The notes under the pieces are model-generated. The model had not been told where the DNA came from. It did not search any database and saw only the letters and a list, made by a program, of their open reading frames with translations. A stretch of DNA of 36,949 bases from a virus. Each line of letters opens with the position of its first letter. Position 1 is the stretch's first letter. The DNA lies in the IMG/VR virus record IMGVR_UViG_3300037247_001246, positions 1 through 36,949 of that record. One strand, 5' to 3'. Shown here piece after piece: positions 21,114-28,707 of the stretch. The translations under genes were made by a program, and so were the position numbers.

Positions 21114-22530
21114 TGTGACCGATCATGGCGAGTTGAGACAGCAGCAGACGCGCCGGCTTGGACATCTTGTCGAAAGCCGACTTCTGCAGCCCGTCCGCGA
21201 TGTCACGATCCTCGGTCGCAGCCTGTCCCATGTCGTCCTTCATGCGTCCGACAGTATCCATCGGCCGCATCTTCTCCAGAGCCTCGCTGAGCTCTGTTAT
21301 GACCGTCTGCAGCTCGAAGTCCCCCGGCTTCAGCCCGAGTCCACCGTTGCGCGTGCTGTCGCCGAGAGTGCAGTCGAAGATCTCCTCGATCGTGTCCTGC
21401 TTCGGGCCGATCACTAACGCCTGGAAGGCGAGCACCGCGTTCGACAGCTCGTTCGTTGCGCCCATCTTCCCGGGGATCAGGATGCCGGCGAGCGCCGGCG
21501 GCACTCGGTGCGCGGACACGACATTCATGCTCAGCGCCTCGACCATGTTTCGGAAGAACTCTCCGTCCTGGGACTCGTTGCCGGCGAGCTTCTCTATCTG
21601 CACCTTGGCTTCGCTGCTGGGAATGTTGAGAGCGATTGACTTGTGAGTGTTGCCGAGACCGATCTGGGCTTTGAGAGAATCTTCGATCTTCTTCCAGTCT
21701 TGGTTGCGCAACTTCACGCCTATGACGAACAGCATGAACTCTGGCACACCTCTATTGAGATGAAAATCGAACTGGTGCTGCACCATGGCCTGCGCCAACT
21801 CGATGTAGGCAACAGCCGCGAGCCAGTTCGGCACACCGTAGTAGCGACTGAGCGCGCTCGGCTCTGGAAAGTGGATCAACTCGGAGTGCTTCCGTTTCGC
21901 ATCCTGTTCGGTGATCTTGTGACGCGCGAAGAAACCATCGAGATCTCCGAACTTAGCGAACTTCTTACCGATTCCCGAGGAGCCCTGGGAGGCGCTACCC
22001 CGATCGATGACCTCGAAGTGAAGATCATACTGATCGTTCTCGATGTTCACCCAGACATCGCGCGCCGGCATCCAGTGAAGGCCCGTGATTTTGGCGTCAG
22101 CTGACGGATCACTGCGCACTACTTCCAGGTAGGCGTTGCCAAGATTCTCGTAGTCCTCGGAGACCTGCAGCAGCGTGTGCTTCCACGAGATGTTGGTAAA
22201 GGGATTGAGCTTCTTGTGCGTCTCTTTCGAGACATGGCCCAGGCCGACGGTAGAGATCTTCTTCGCGTCGATGCAGGCAGAATGGTGCGGGTTAAACGCT
22301 TTGAACTCGGCTACCGCGTTGAAGTTGAAGGGACGAGACTTGATTCCCGAGGCAACGCCCTGCTTGCTGGACTCGTTCTCGGCAGCCGCCTTCATGATCG
22401 TCACCAGCAGGCCTTCACCTGCTTCGCCCAGGTCCGGATAGAGCGGATGGCCCATACCTGGGACAACTTTTACGGCGATCGTGTGCTCTGCGTCGGACTT
22501 CTTCGACGACTTTTTTGGGGTGCTGGCCAT
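21103..22530 (-). CDS. Phage portal protein
   Basis: This 475-residue minus-strand protein has GNAYLEVVR, a conserved H-F-P-E-P-S-A-L-S-R-Y-Y-G-V-P-N-W segment, and V-P-P-A-L-A-G-I near residue 345, features of the PBSX/P2 Q-type portal group. The portal is the dodecameric ring through which DNA enters and leaves the head. The start is preceded by AGGAGCTCCAAAAG. The gene faces away from the head gene cluster at 22672, which is unusual; a terminase gene was not found next to it. Confidence 0.85.
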   Translation of the reverse strand: MASTPKKSSKKSDAEHTIAVKVVPGMGHPLYPDLGEAGEGLLVTIMKAAAENESSKQGVASGIKSRPFNFNAVAEFKAFNPHHSACIDAKKISTVGLGHVSKETHKKLNPFTNISWKHTLLQVSEDYENLGNAYLEVVRSDPSADAKITGLHWMPARDVWVNIENDQYDLHFEVIDRGSASQGSSGIGKKFAKFGDLDGFFARHKITEQDAKRKHSELIHFPEPSALSRYYGVPNWLAAVAYIELAQAMVQHQFDFHLNRGVPEFMLFVIGVKLRNQDWKKIEDSLKAQIGLGNTHKSIALNIPSSEAKVQIEKLAGNESQDGEFFRNMVEALSMNVVSAHRVPPALAGILIPGKMGATNELSNAVLAFQALVIGPKQDTIEEIFDCTLGDSTRNGGLGLKPGDFELQTVITELSEALEKMRPMDTVGRMKDDMGQAATEDRDIADGLQKSAFDKMSKPARLLLSQLAMIGHNGM

Positions 22531-22615
22531 CTTTTGGAGCTCCTATTGGATGCGGGCAGCGAGTGGGAGATTTTCTCGACCAAGAAAGACTACCACTCCT
22601 GGTGATCTTGTGTAG

Positions 22616-22621
22616 TATAGT
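22616..22621 (-). promoter_or_regulatory. TATACT box facing the portal gene
   Basis: The minus strand reads TATACT here, 86 bp before the portal start, in the same context as other TATACT boxes. On the plus strand the same bases read AGTATA, with the overlapping TATAGT serving as a possible -10 for the protease gene. Confidence 0.35.
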
Positions 22622-22633
22622 AGGAGATTCACC

Positions 22634-22660
22634 ATGGTGTGGATCTTTCCCCTTCTCTAG
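22634..22660 (+). CDS. Possible 8-codon leader peptide
   Basis: AGGAGATTCACC precedes an ATG at 22634 that opens only MVWIFPLL before a TAG. The stop lies 11 bp before the start of the protease gene. A leader with such a good ribosome site may tune translation of the downstream gene by reinitiation. It may also be chance. Confidence 0.3.
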   Translation: MVWIFPLL

Positions 22661-22671
22661 CTAGGAACCCC

Positions 22672-23787
22672 ATGGTCAAGCGACGCATCAAGAAGGCGCG
22701 CTGCAGAATCATCTCATTGTGTCCCCGTGGCATGAGCAAGACCAAGGCTTTGTTCAAAGACGCGGACGGCAATCCCTACACCGAGTTCTCGGCCGCTGCT
22801 CGCATGCGTAAGGGCGCTGAGGGACTGCTGGACATTCTCGTCTACGTTCCAGAACACGAGGATGCAGAGGGTGACATCGCCAGCAAGGAGGTGATCCGAG
22901 ACATCGCGCACAACTTCATTCCGTGCATGGAGGGATCTGGTATCGATCTTCTCCACAGCCTGGAGACGTTGAGCCCCGAGGACGCACACATCTGCGAGAC
23001 CTACATCGTGCAGAAGAGCGATCCCCGCTTCGTCGACGTGATCGACGATGATGGCAAGCCGATCGATCCTGAGGGTTCGTGGGGCGTCACGATCAAGCTC
23101 GACAACCCTGTCATCCGCTCGCTCTACGAGACCGACGGCTGGCATGGCGCAAGCATGTATGGAGCAATGATCGTCGAGCCTCTAACCAAATCTGACTTCA
23201 CTGCTGCCTTGGCCAGCCGCCTGGGCACTACCCCCAACTCCCAGGAGAATGACATGAACGAAGAGAAGTTCGCAGAGATGCTGAAAGCATTCGGTGTGAG
23301 CCTCACGAGCGCGCTGGCCAAGTCGCTCGAAGGTCTGAAGCCCGTGACCAAGCAGGTCGATGATCCAAAGCCGGTCGCCGATCCGAAGCCAGCCGTAATC
23401 GAGTTCGTCGGCGACGCCGAGAAGCTCGAAGACATCGAGGCTCACGAGGAGAAGCTTTTCAAGGCCCACCTTGATTTCGGCAAGCCCGAGGATCTCGCCA
23501 AGTGGAAGGCCTACATCACCAAGAAGGCAGCGGACGCGAAAGCGGCCGACGGCAAGGGTGACGGCGAAGGCGACGACGGCAAAGGCGAGACCGTGGAGCT
23601 GGTCAAGGCCAGGCAGCGCGTCGCCGAGCTGGAGAAGGCGAGCAAGCAGGATACCAAGGACGTCGAGTCCGGCGACAGCGCTGAGACCAAGATGTCCAAG
23701 GGTCGTGTCTACGGTCGTGAGCTCGCGCAGCGTCTGATGAAGGCACAGAACAGTCACAAATACGGCAGGGTCGTCAGGGCTTCCTGA
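22672..23787 (+). CDS. XkdF-like head maturation protease with C-terminal scaffold
   Basis: The product is 371 residues from the ATG at 22672 (CTAGG upstream); GTG at 22639 is an alternative. Residues 50-170 follow the XkdF/S78_2 prohead protease pattern: L-V-Y-V-P-E-H-E-D-A-E-G-D, H95 in IDLLHSLE, C-E-T-Y-I near 110, and S161 in GWHGASMYG. The rest is an Asp/Lys/Ala-rich helix typical of scaffolding proteins. It sits directly before the decoration and capsid genes. It would cleave scaffold and capsid during head assembly. Confidence 0.8.
   Translation: MVKRRIKKARCRIISLCPRGMSKTKALFKDADGNPYTEFSAAARMRKGAEGLLDILVYVPEHEDAEGDIASKEVIRDIAHNFIPCMEGSGIDLLHSLETLSPEDAHICETYIVQKSDPRFVDVIDDDGKPIDPEGSWGVTIKLDNPVIRSLYETDGWHGASMYGAMIVEPLTKSDFTAALASRLGTTPNSQENDMNEEKFAEMLKAFGVSLTSALAKSLEGLKPVTKQVDDPKPVADPKPAVIEFVGDAEKLEDIEAHEEKLFKAHLDFGKPEDLAKWKAYITKKAADAKAADGKGDGEGDDGKGETVELVKARQRVAELEKASKQDTKDVESGDSAETKMSKGRVYGRELAQRLMKAQNSHKYGRVVRAS
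23254..23787 (+). CDS. Nested scaffold protein from an internal start
   Basis: Within the protease gene, CCCAGGAGAATGAC is followed by an in-frame ATG at 23254, 6 nt after AGGAG. The resulting 177-residue product (MNEEKFAEMLKAFG...) is the helical scaffold part alone. Lambda uses the same design (C and Nu3). The ribosome site is better than that of the full-length gene. Confidence 0.6.
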   Translation: MNEEKFAEMLKAFGVSLTSALAKSLEGLKPVTKQVDDPKPVADPKPAVIEFVGDAEKLEDIEAHEEKLFKAHLDFGKPEDLAKWKAYITKKAADAKAADGKGDGEGDDGKGETVELVKARQRVAELEKASKQDTKDVESGDSAETKMSKGRVYGRELAQRLMKAQNSHKYGRVVRAS

Positions 23788-23822
23788 GCGTCCACCACTT
23801 CAACCCCCAAGGAGAACCAATC

Positions 23823-24227
23823 ATGGCACTCGAAAAGAAGGATCTCGGACGCACCGACGTCGTGTTCCCCGAATCGTCTCCCCGGCTGTTCGCCAAGGAG
23901 AACAAATCAGTCAAGATCGCAATCGATGCGGGCGCGATCGTCTACGAAATCGGCTTCCCTCTCCAGGAGAGCGCGACGCCTGGAACCTACGAGCCTTGGG
24001 CCAACGCCAGCGGCAAGGACATTTCCTGTTTCATCGATCCCTCCCGTCACCAGACGTCCTCGACCGGCGAGACCCTGGCTGTCGTGCTGACCGTGGGCGA
24101 TGTGCACCGCGACGCAGTCGTGCTTCCCTCAGGTGAGACCCAGCCCAATCTCGACGCGCAGCTCAAGACTGTGGAGCTCCGCTTGCGTAGCATCCACATC
24201 GACGGACTGGTCGACATTTCCCTCTAG
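23823..24227 (+). CDS. Head decoration protein
   Basis: This 134-residue protein lies between the protease and the capsid gene, the position of lambda gpD. It is mostly beta: KIAIDAGAIVYEIGFPL, a proline-rich loop, then an alanine-rich segment and D-V-H-R-D-A-V-V-L-P-S-G. The N-terminal stretch (VVFPESSPRLFAKEN) matches the open-arm segment of gpD-type proteins. AAGGAG lies before the ATG. It stabilises expanded heads at three-fold sites. Confidence 0.7.
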   Translation: MALEKKDLGRTDVVFPESSPRLFAKENKSVKIAIDAGAIVYEIGFPLQESATPGTYEPWANASGKDISCFIDPSRHQTSSTGETLAVVLTVGDVHRDAVVLPSGETQPNLDAQLKTVELRLRSIHIDGLVDISL

Positions 24228-24261
24228 GGTGAACCCCTACTAACCCCCCCAGGAGAACAAC

Positions 24262-25302
24262 ATGGCACTCCCCAAGATTCTCGAATGGTTCACCCTCACA
24301 GAGATGGTGGACGAGTTCAAGTCCCCGGCAGCTTTCATCAGGAATCTTGTTTTCGGCAACGTCAGAACCCTGACGACCGAGAACATCGTCTACCGGATCC
24401 AGGAGAAGTCGCGCAGGATCGCGCCCTTCAGTGTTCGTGGACGTGAAGCCGTCATGAGTGGCGGCTACAGCGAGCGTGAGGTCAACTTCACGGCTCCCAA
24501 CATCCGCACCAAGCGACCACTGGATGCCGTAGACCTTCTGTTCCGACGTCACGCTGGCGACCAGATCTTCGCAGGTTCGGACAACGTGCGTGAGGCTGCG
24601 GAGCGCGAGGTCGCGCTTCAGCTGCAGGCTCTGAACGACGAAGTCGCGAACGCCGAAGAGTGGTTGTCGGCTCAGGCGATCCGTGGACAGATCGACTATG
24701 TGTCCGGCGACGAGGCGGCCTTCACGATCGACATGCAGCGTCCGGCAGGCAACGACATCGTCATCACCACAAAGTGGGATCAGGCCGGTGCGGAACCCCT
24801 GACCGACGTCAAGTTGGCCAAGAGGGTCATGCACGACGAGGTCGGGCTCAACCCCATGGTGTGTCTCCTCGGCTCCGATGCGTGTGACGTGTTCCTTCAG
24901 CAGACCGAGATTCAGCGCTTGCTGGACATCCGCAACATGCGGGTCGGCTTGGTCGATGGAACTCGCGACATCGACGAGCTGGGCGCCATGCCCCTGGGCA
25001 ACTGGGGTGGCATCGACTACTGGGCTTACACCCGAGAGGTCGAAGTCAGCGGCTCCAGCGAGCCCCTGGTCCGGCCGAAGTTCGCCGAGTTCCTGAACGT
25101 CAGCCCGTCCGCGTTGCACACGCTCTACTACGCGGCCATCCCCGACCTCGATGCGTTCGAGGGTGGGTCGTTCGTCGGCCGACGCTTCTCGAAGTCGTGG
25201 CGCACGCCCGACCCGTCCGAGCAGCAGATCCTCGTGCACGCGAGGCCTCTGCCGATCATGCGGCGTCCGGGTTCCACCGTCTCGATGCAGATCGTTACCT
25301 GA
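24262..25302 (+). CDS. Major capsid protein (lambda gpE-like)
   Basis: The protein has 346 residues, close to the 341 of lambda gpE. Supporting segments are TENIVYRIQEKSRRIAPFS, S-G-G-Y-S-E-R-E-V near 68, the helix ADAVDLLFRR-type region, and the C-terminal L-V-H-A-R-P-L-P-I-M-R-R-P strand. The HK97 fold is expected. A good AGGAG precedes the ATG. The 85 bp after it hold a strong hairpin. Confidence 0.85.
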   Translation: MALPKILEWFTLTEMVDEFKSPAAFIRNLVFGNVRTLTTENIVYRIQEKSRRIAPFSVRGREAVMSGGYSEREVNFTAPNIRTKRPLDAVDLLFRRHAGDQIFAGSDNVREAAEREVALQLQALNDEVANAEEWLSAQAIRGQIDYVSGDEAAFTIDMQRPAGNDIVITTKWDQAGAEPLTDVKLAKRVMHDEVGLNPMVCLLGSDACDVFLQQTEIQRLLDIRNMRVGLVDGTRDIDELGAMPLGNWGGIDYWAYTREVEVSGSSEPLVRPKFAEFLNVSPSALHTLYYAAIPDLDAFEGGSFVGRRFSKSWRTPDPSEQQILVHARPLPIMRRPGSTVSMQIVT

Positions 25303-25307
25303 TCTCC

Positions 25308-25360
25308 ATCAGTGGTATACTGGGAACGGGGTCTGTAGACTCCGTTCCCAGAACACTGAT
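25308..25360 (+). other. Compound hairpin behind the capsid gene
   Basis: The inner stem pairs CTGGGAACGG (25320-25329) with CCGTTCCCAG (25342-25351), continued by GTCT-GT-AGAC across a G-T pair, giving about 15 bp with a 2-nt loop. Outer arms ATCAGTG (25308-25314) and CACTGAT (25354-25360) are also perfect. No T-run follows, so it is not a standard terminator. RNA protection, processing or a protein-binding site are possible. Confidence 0.75.
25316..25321 (+). promoter_or_regulatory. TATACT box inside the hairpin
   Basis: TATACT lies between the outer and inner arms of the hairpin, 66 bp before the next gene. If it is a -10 element, the transcript would begin inside the inner stem. Confidence 0.3.
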
Positions 25361-25386
25361 CGTTGTTTGACCCAAAGGAGCTACCC

Positions 25387-26034
25387 ATGACCAGAAAGAT
25401 CATTGCCTGCAAAACCGTCAAAGGTCCGAACCGAAGCCTGAGTGGCCGAGTGCAAGTCGGCAGAGTCTACAAGCCCGGTGACGAAATCCCTGCGGACCTG
25501 ACGGACAAGCAACGCATGCAGATTTTGTTCGACGAGGGCGTCCTTCGCTACGAAGGCCAGGAAGCTCACCAGCCCGAACCCGAGAGTAAGATCCCGCTTG
25601 GCACCGCCAAGGAGGACGGCCCTCCACTGTCCATGAAGTCCGGAGACAACGACGACAACGTCGACGTGCAGCTCAACGCCATCAAGGCTGATCAGGCCAG
25701 GCGCACGGCGCGTGGAGAGAAGGTCGGCGCCGAGCTGGACGCAGAGATGCGCGCCAAGGAAGACGCCGCGGCTGCCGCGGCTGTCGAGGAAGACGCTGAG
25801 GAAGCCATCGAGGTCGTCGGGGGTGCCGAGATGCGCGCCCTGGCCGCTGAGGAGGCCGAGATGCGCGCCCTGGCCGCTGAGGAGGCCGAGATGCGCGCCC
25901 TGGACGAGCAGCATGAGCAGCTCGACGACGCCCAAGACGAGCAGCGCACGGTCGAGGTGAAGGCCCAGACGGGCGAGATCCTTGATTCGGGCGAGCACGA
26001 GGAAGACGGCGACGAGATCAGGGTGAGCGAGTAG
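25387..26034 (+). CDS. Hypothetical acidic head-region protein with repeats
   Basis: The protein has 215 residues, with AAGGAG 7 nt before the ATG at 25387. The N-terminus (TRKIIACKTVKGPNRSLSGR) is basic and strand-like. The C-terminal half is strongly acidic and alanine-rich, with the decapeptide AEMRALAAEE in tandem. Its position between capsid and connector genes fits a head-associated or assembly protein. No family was recognised. Confidence 0.6.
   Translation: MTRKIIACKTVKGPNRSLSGRVQVGRVYKPGDEIPADLTDKQRMQILFDEGVLRYEGQEAHQPEPESKIPLGTAKEDGPPLSMKSGDNDDNVDVQLNAIKADQARRTARGEKVGAELDAEMRAKEDAAAAAAVEEDAEEAIEVVGGAEMRALAAEEAEMRALAAEEAEMRALDEQHEQLDDAQDEQRTVEVKAQTGEILDSGEHEEDGDEIRVSE
25825..25905 (+). 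repeat. 30-bp in-frame tandem repeat
   Basis: GCCGAGATGCGCGCCCTGGC starts each unit at 25825, 25855 and 25885; the first two are full 30-bp copies and identical by eye, the third is partial. They encode AEMRALAAEE. Exact identity implies recent duplication. Confidence 0.85.
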
Positions 26035-26038
26035 TCTG

Positions 26039-26659
26039 ATGGCCCTGGTCGCGGTAGAGCCTCTGTTCGTCGACGATCTAGAAGATCTCAAGGCCGAGCT
26101 TCGGCTCACCGGCGCCGACGAGACGAAGGACGTCGAGCACATCATCCGGCGCGGAGTCCTAGACTTCCGCGTCTGGTTCGCTCACCGTGCCGGCCTCGGG
26201 ATCCTCAACGGTCTCAAGGCGATCACATTCAAACCTGATCCCACGACCGAGGATGAGTATCGGCGCGCCGCAGCGCGGCTCCTGGAGATCAAGTCTGTCT
26301 GGCGCTTCCTGCTTCAGCAGCTTCGGGCACTCTTCGCAGACTCAAGCGGAGGCGCCTTCCAGGGATTCAACGATGAAGGTGTCTTGCGTCAGCTCGACTC
26401 GGATGACCTTGAGGTCTTGTTCGAGCAGTGCGATGTGCAGATCGAAGAGCTCTACCAGTTCGTGCTCGGCTTTGAGTCGTTGGGCGAAGACAGCGGGATC
26501 CACGTCTTCGATGGTTCGTCCGACAGACAGAATCTGTTCTTCCCGGGCGGCACGATCTTCCCCCATGTCGGTAAGTTCCCCGGCAACTTCATCGTGCCGA
26601 CGCTGTCTCTGACCTTCGACAATGAGCTCGACGCACTACACCGTCGATTGGAGGACTGA
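26039..26659 (+). CDS. Head-tail connector/neck protein candidate
   Basis: This 206-residue protein begins 4 bp after the preceding stop. The N-terminal half looks helical, with a repeating leucine/acid pattern (DDLEDLKAELRLTGADETKD) as in gp6-like adaptor proteins. The C-terminal part is beta and ends with FDNELDALHRRLED. Its position after the capsid gene and before the tail completion gene is that of connector proteins. TGATG joins it to the next gene. The assignment is mainly positional. Confidence 0.5.
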   Translation: MALVAVEPLFVDDLEDLKAELRLTGADETKDVEHIIRRGVLDFRVWFAHRAGLGILNGLKAITFKPDPTTEDEYRRAAARLLEIKSVWRFLLQQLRALFADSSGGAFQGFNDEGVLRQLDSDDLEVLFEQCDVQIEELYQFVLGFESLGEDSGIHVFDGSSDRQNLFFPGGTIFPHVGKFPGNFIVPTLSLTFDNELDALHRRLED

Positions 26660-27120
26660 TGGTCTCTACCGTTGGTGTCCTCACGCTCAGTGATCGGATC
26701 GACGCGGCCATCCGTTACAGGTTCTTGGCACACAGGTTCCCCTGCGTGAAATGGATGGGACAGGGGCCGAATACGACAAGACGCACGGGTCCGACCGATA
26801 CAGAGGTGCAGACCCTGCTCATTCGTCCATTGACTCAAGGCTTTACCGATGCCAACACCACACAGTGTGGTGGACGCAAGCAGGACCGAGAGTTGTGGAC
26901 CTGGATCGCGGTCGCACACTTCCACGGTCAGGTATGTCTCGAAGCGTTCGAAGAGGAGCTGACAGACAACCCTATCACTATCGTTCGCGATGGTGTGAAC
27001 CTCTTTCGACAGATCAACATCTCGTTGCTCGACGCGACGTATGAACACCCAGTAGAAAAACAATCATCCCACGGGACCAGGGTCACTTACCGTTTCCAAG
27101 CAGACCTGAGCCCTATCTAA
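26659..27120 (+). CDS. Tail completion/terminator protein candidate
   Basis: This 153-residue protein lies directly before the tail tube gene, where tail terminator proteins are encoded. It opens with a helix (LSDRIDAAIRYRFLAHRFP), then strands ending H-G-T-R-V-T-Y-R-F-Q-A-D-L, a common ending of tail terminator folds. No firm family match was made. Confidence 0.5.
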   Translation: MVSTVGVLTLSDRIDAAIRYRFLAHRFPCVKWMGQGPNTTRRTGPTDTEVQTLLIRPLTQGFTDANTTQCGGRKQDRELWTWIAVAHFHGQVCLEAFEEELTDNPITIVRDGVNLFRQINISLLDATYEHPVEKQSSHGTRVTYRFQADLSPI

Positions 27121-27139
27121 CCTCCCAAGGAGAATCGAC

Positions 27140-27994
27140 ATGCTCGGAATCAACACATCCGGTAAGCCCGACGTAAGGGATTACCATCTGGGGCGCGGCT
27201 GCGTGTTCCTGGCTGAGATCGACACATCGACAGGTCTGCCGGTCGAGTGCTACCGAGACCTCGGCAACACGCCATCGGCATCCATCAGCGTCGACGTCGA
27301 GGAGCTGACGCACCGCGCCAGTCTCTGCGGCGGGGCTGCTCAGGTCGATCGCAGACTCATCATCCAGAGAACTATGAATGTGAGTCTGACCCTGGAGGAG
27401 CTGAACCACGCCAACGTGGCGCTGTTCTTCTCGGCGACCGTAGACTCTCCGGCCAACCCTGCCGTCGCAGGCATCACCTCGTTCTCGCTGACCACCTCTC
27501 TGGCGACCGAGTGCTGGTATCCGCTGCAGACCGTCGGTGGCGTGCGAGCTCTCGGGATCGACGAAACCAACTTGACGGTGACGGACGTCACGGGCGCGCC
27601 TCAGGTGCTAGTCGGTGGCGACGACGACTTCAAGGTCGATGAGAAGATGGGCATGATCTTCTTCAACGCCGGGGGCACCAATGGCTTGCTTGGCGACGGC
27701 ACCGAGTCGATCGACGTTGAGCTCGCGGCCGATGCTGGCGCGCCGGCGACCATCGAGCGGGTCAACGCCCTCAAGCAGACCGAGAAAGAGTATGCCGTGA
27801 AGCTGGTCATCGAGAACGCCAACAACGCCAACGAGCAGGTCGAGCTGGAGTTCCACAAGGCCAGTGTCGCGGCCGACGGCGAACTGTCCCTGATCAGTGA
27901 CGAGCTGGCTCAGCTGGGCCTCTCATTCGTGGCCCAGCAGAATGCCCTGTTGCCGGGGTCTCCGACCCTGACCATCAGCAAGGCGGTCGGCTAG
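27140..27994 (+). CDS. Major tail tube protein
   Basis: This 284-residue protein has CCCAAGGAGAATCGAC before the ATG. It opens with G-R-G-C-V-F-L-A-E-I-D, then Y-R-D-L-G-N-T-P-S-A-S-I-S-V, then a beta-rich body, as in tail tube proteins that form stacked hexameric rings. Position before the chaperone pair and tape measure supports it. The C-terminal third (LISDELAQLGLSFVAQQNALL) may be an added domain. A hairpin follows. Confidence 0.8.
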   Translation: MLGINTSGKPDVRDYHLGRGCVFLAEIDTSTGLPVECYRDLGNTPSASISVDVEELTHRASLCGGAAQVDRRLIIQRTMNVSLTLEELNHANVALFFSATVDSPANPAVAGITSFSLTTSLATECWYPLQTVGGVRALGIDETNLTVTDVTGAPQVLVGGDDDFKVDEKMGMIFFNAGGTNGLLGDGTESIDVELAADAGAPATIERVNALKQTEKEYAVKLVIENANNANEQVELEFHKASVAADGELSLISDELAQLGLSFVAQQNALLPGSPTLTISKAVG

Positions 27995-28005
27995 ACATCT
28001 CTGTA

Positions 28006-28036
28006 GGAGGGAGAGTTGCCCTTGCGCTCTCCCTCC
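28006..28036 (+). terminator. Hairpin between tail tube and chaperone genes
   Basis: GGAGGGAGAG (28006-28015) pairs perfectly with CTCTCCCTCC (28027-28036) around an 11-nt loop. Only ATCCCTTTC follows, so it would stop transcription partially at best. It may lower expression downstream of the abundant tube protein. Confidence 0.5.
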
Positions 28037-28068
28037 ATCCCTTTCACGTTTGACCAAGGAGCTACCTA

Positions 28069-28707
28069 ATGAGTAATCTGCTCAAGAAGCTGGGCGCCCT
28101 GCGCAAAAAAGCGACCCCGCACACAATCATGGGAACGGAGTTCCACTTCTACCCTGTCCGAGTGGCCCGAGTTGTCTCCGGGGAGATGAAGATGCTCATT
28201 GAGCCCATCACCCGTGCAGCCAGCGTCATGTTCGACAACTCGGCCCGCGACGTGCAGATCACCGAGGAGGTGACTTCCGACGTAGTCGTTCGACAAAGCA
28301 ATGCGATCAGCCCCGAGCTGGCACAGTTCCGTGCCAAGCGTCGGGACAAGGCCATCGATGAGGCGATGAGCATCCTCCTGCGCGACGAGACGCGCTACGC
28401 TATCGGCAGGCTGATCCTGGATTCACTACGTGACGATCACCCGAACAAGAATCCCTCGGACGAGGAGGTCGCAGAGTTCGTCGACGCACCGGAGATGGAT
28501 ATTCCGGTCTTCATCGAGTTCATCAAGGGCTTCTTGAAGGCTAACACGGCCATGTTCGGTGACTTGGGAAACTCCCTTCGGGGGATCGTGAAGCAGAAGA
28601 TGGAAGAGGTTCTGCAACGCTCTCCCGACTCCGGAGCAGCACAAGACGAACTGACCAAGGCGGAAACAGAGCTAGAAGGCGACGGGAGCAAGATTCCGCA
28701 GTCGTAG
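28069..28707 (+). CDS. Tail assembly chaperone (G-like)
   Basis: The protein has 212 residues, with AAGGAGCTACCTA before the ATG. It is alpha-helical with an acidic C-terminus (KAETELEGDG) and lies between tail tube and tape measure, the place of the lambda G gene. A canonical slippery heptamer occurs inside at 28566-28572, and the -1 frame stays open to 29012. These proteins coat the tape measure during tail assembly. Confidence 0.75.
   Translation: MSNLLKKLGALRKKATPHTIMGTEFHFYPVRVARVVSGEMKMLIEPITRAASVMFDNSARDVQITEEVTSDVVVRQSNAISPELAQFRAKRRDKAIDEAMSILLRDETRYAIGRLILDSLRDDHPNKNPSDEEVAEFVDAPEMDIPVFIEFIKGFLKANTAMFGDLGNSLRGIVKQKMEEVLQRSPDSGAAQDELTKAETELEGDGSKIPQS
28566..28572 (+). other. Slippery site GGGAAAC for -1 frameshift
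   Basis: In the frame of the chaperone, codons read TTG GGA AAC, so G-GGA-AAC fits X-XXY-YYZ. Lambda uses GGGAAAG for the same purpose. A tight CCC-TTCG-GGG hairpin (28574-28583) follows almost at once. The -1 frame is open from 28545. Confidence 0.75.
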
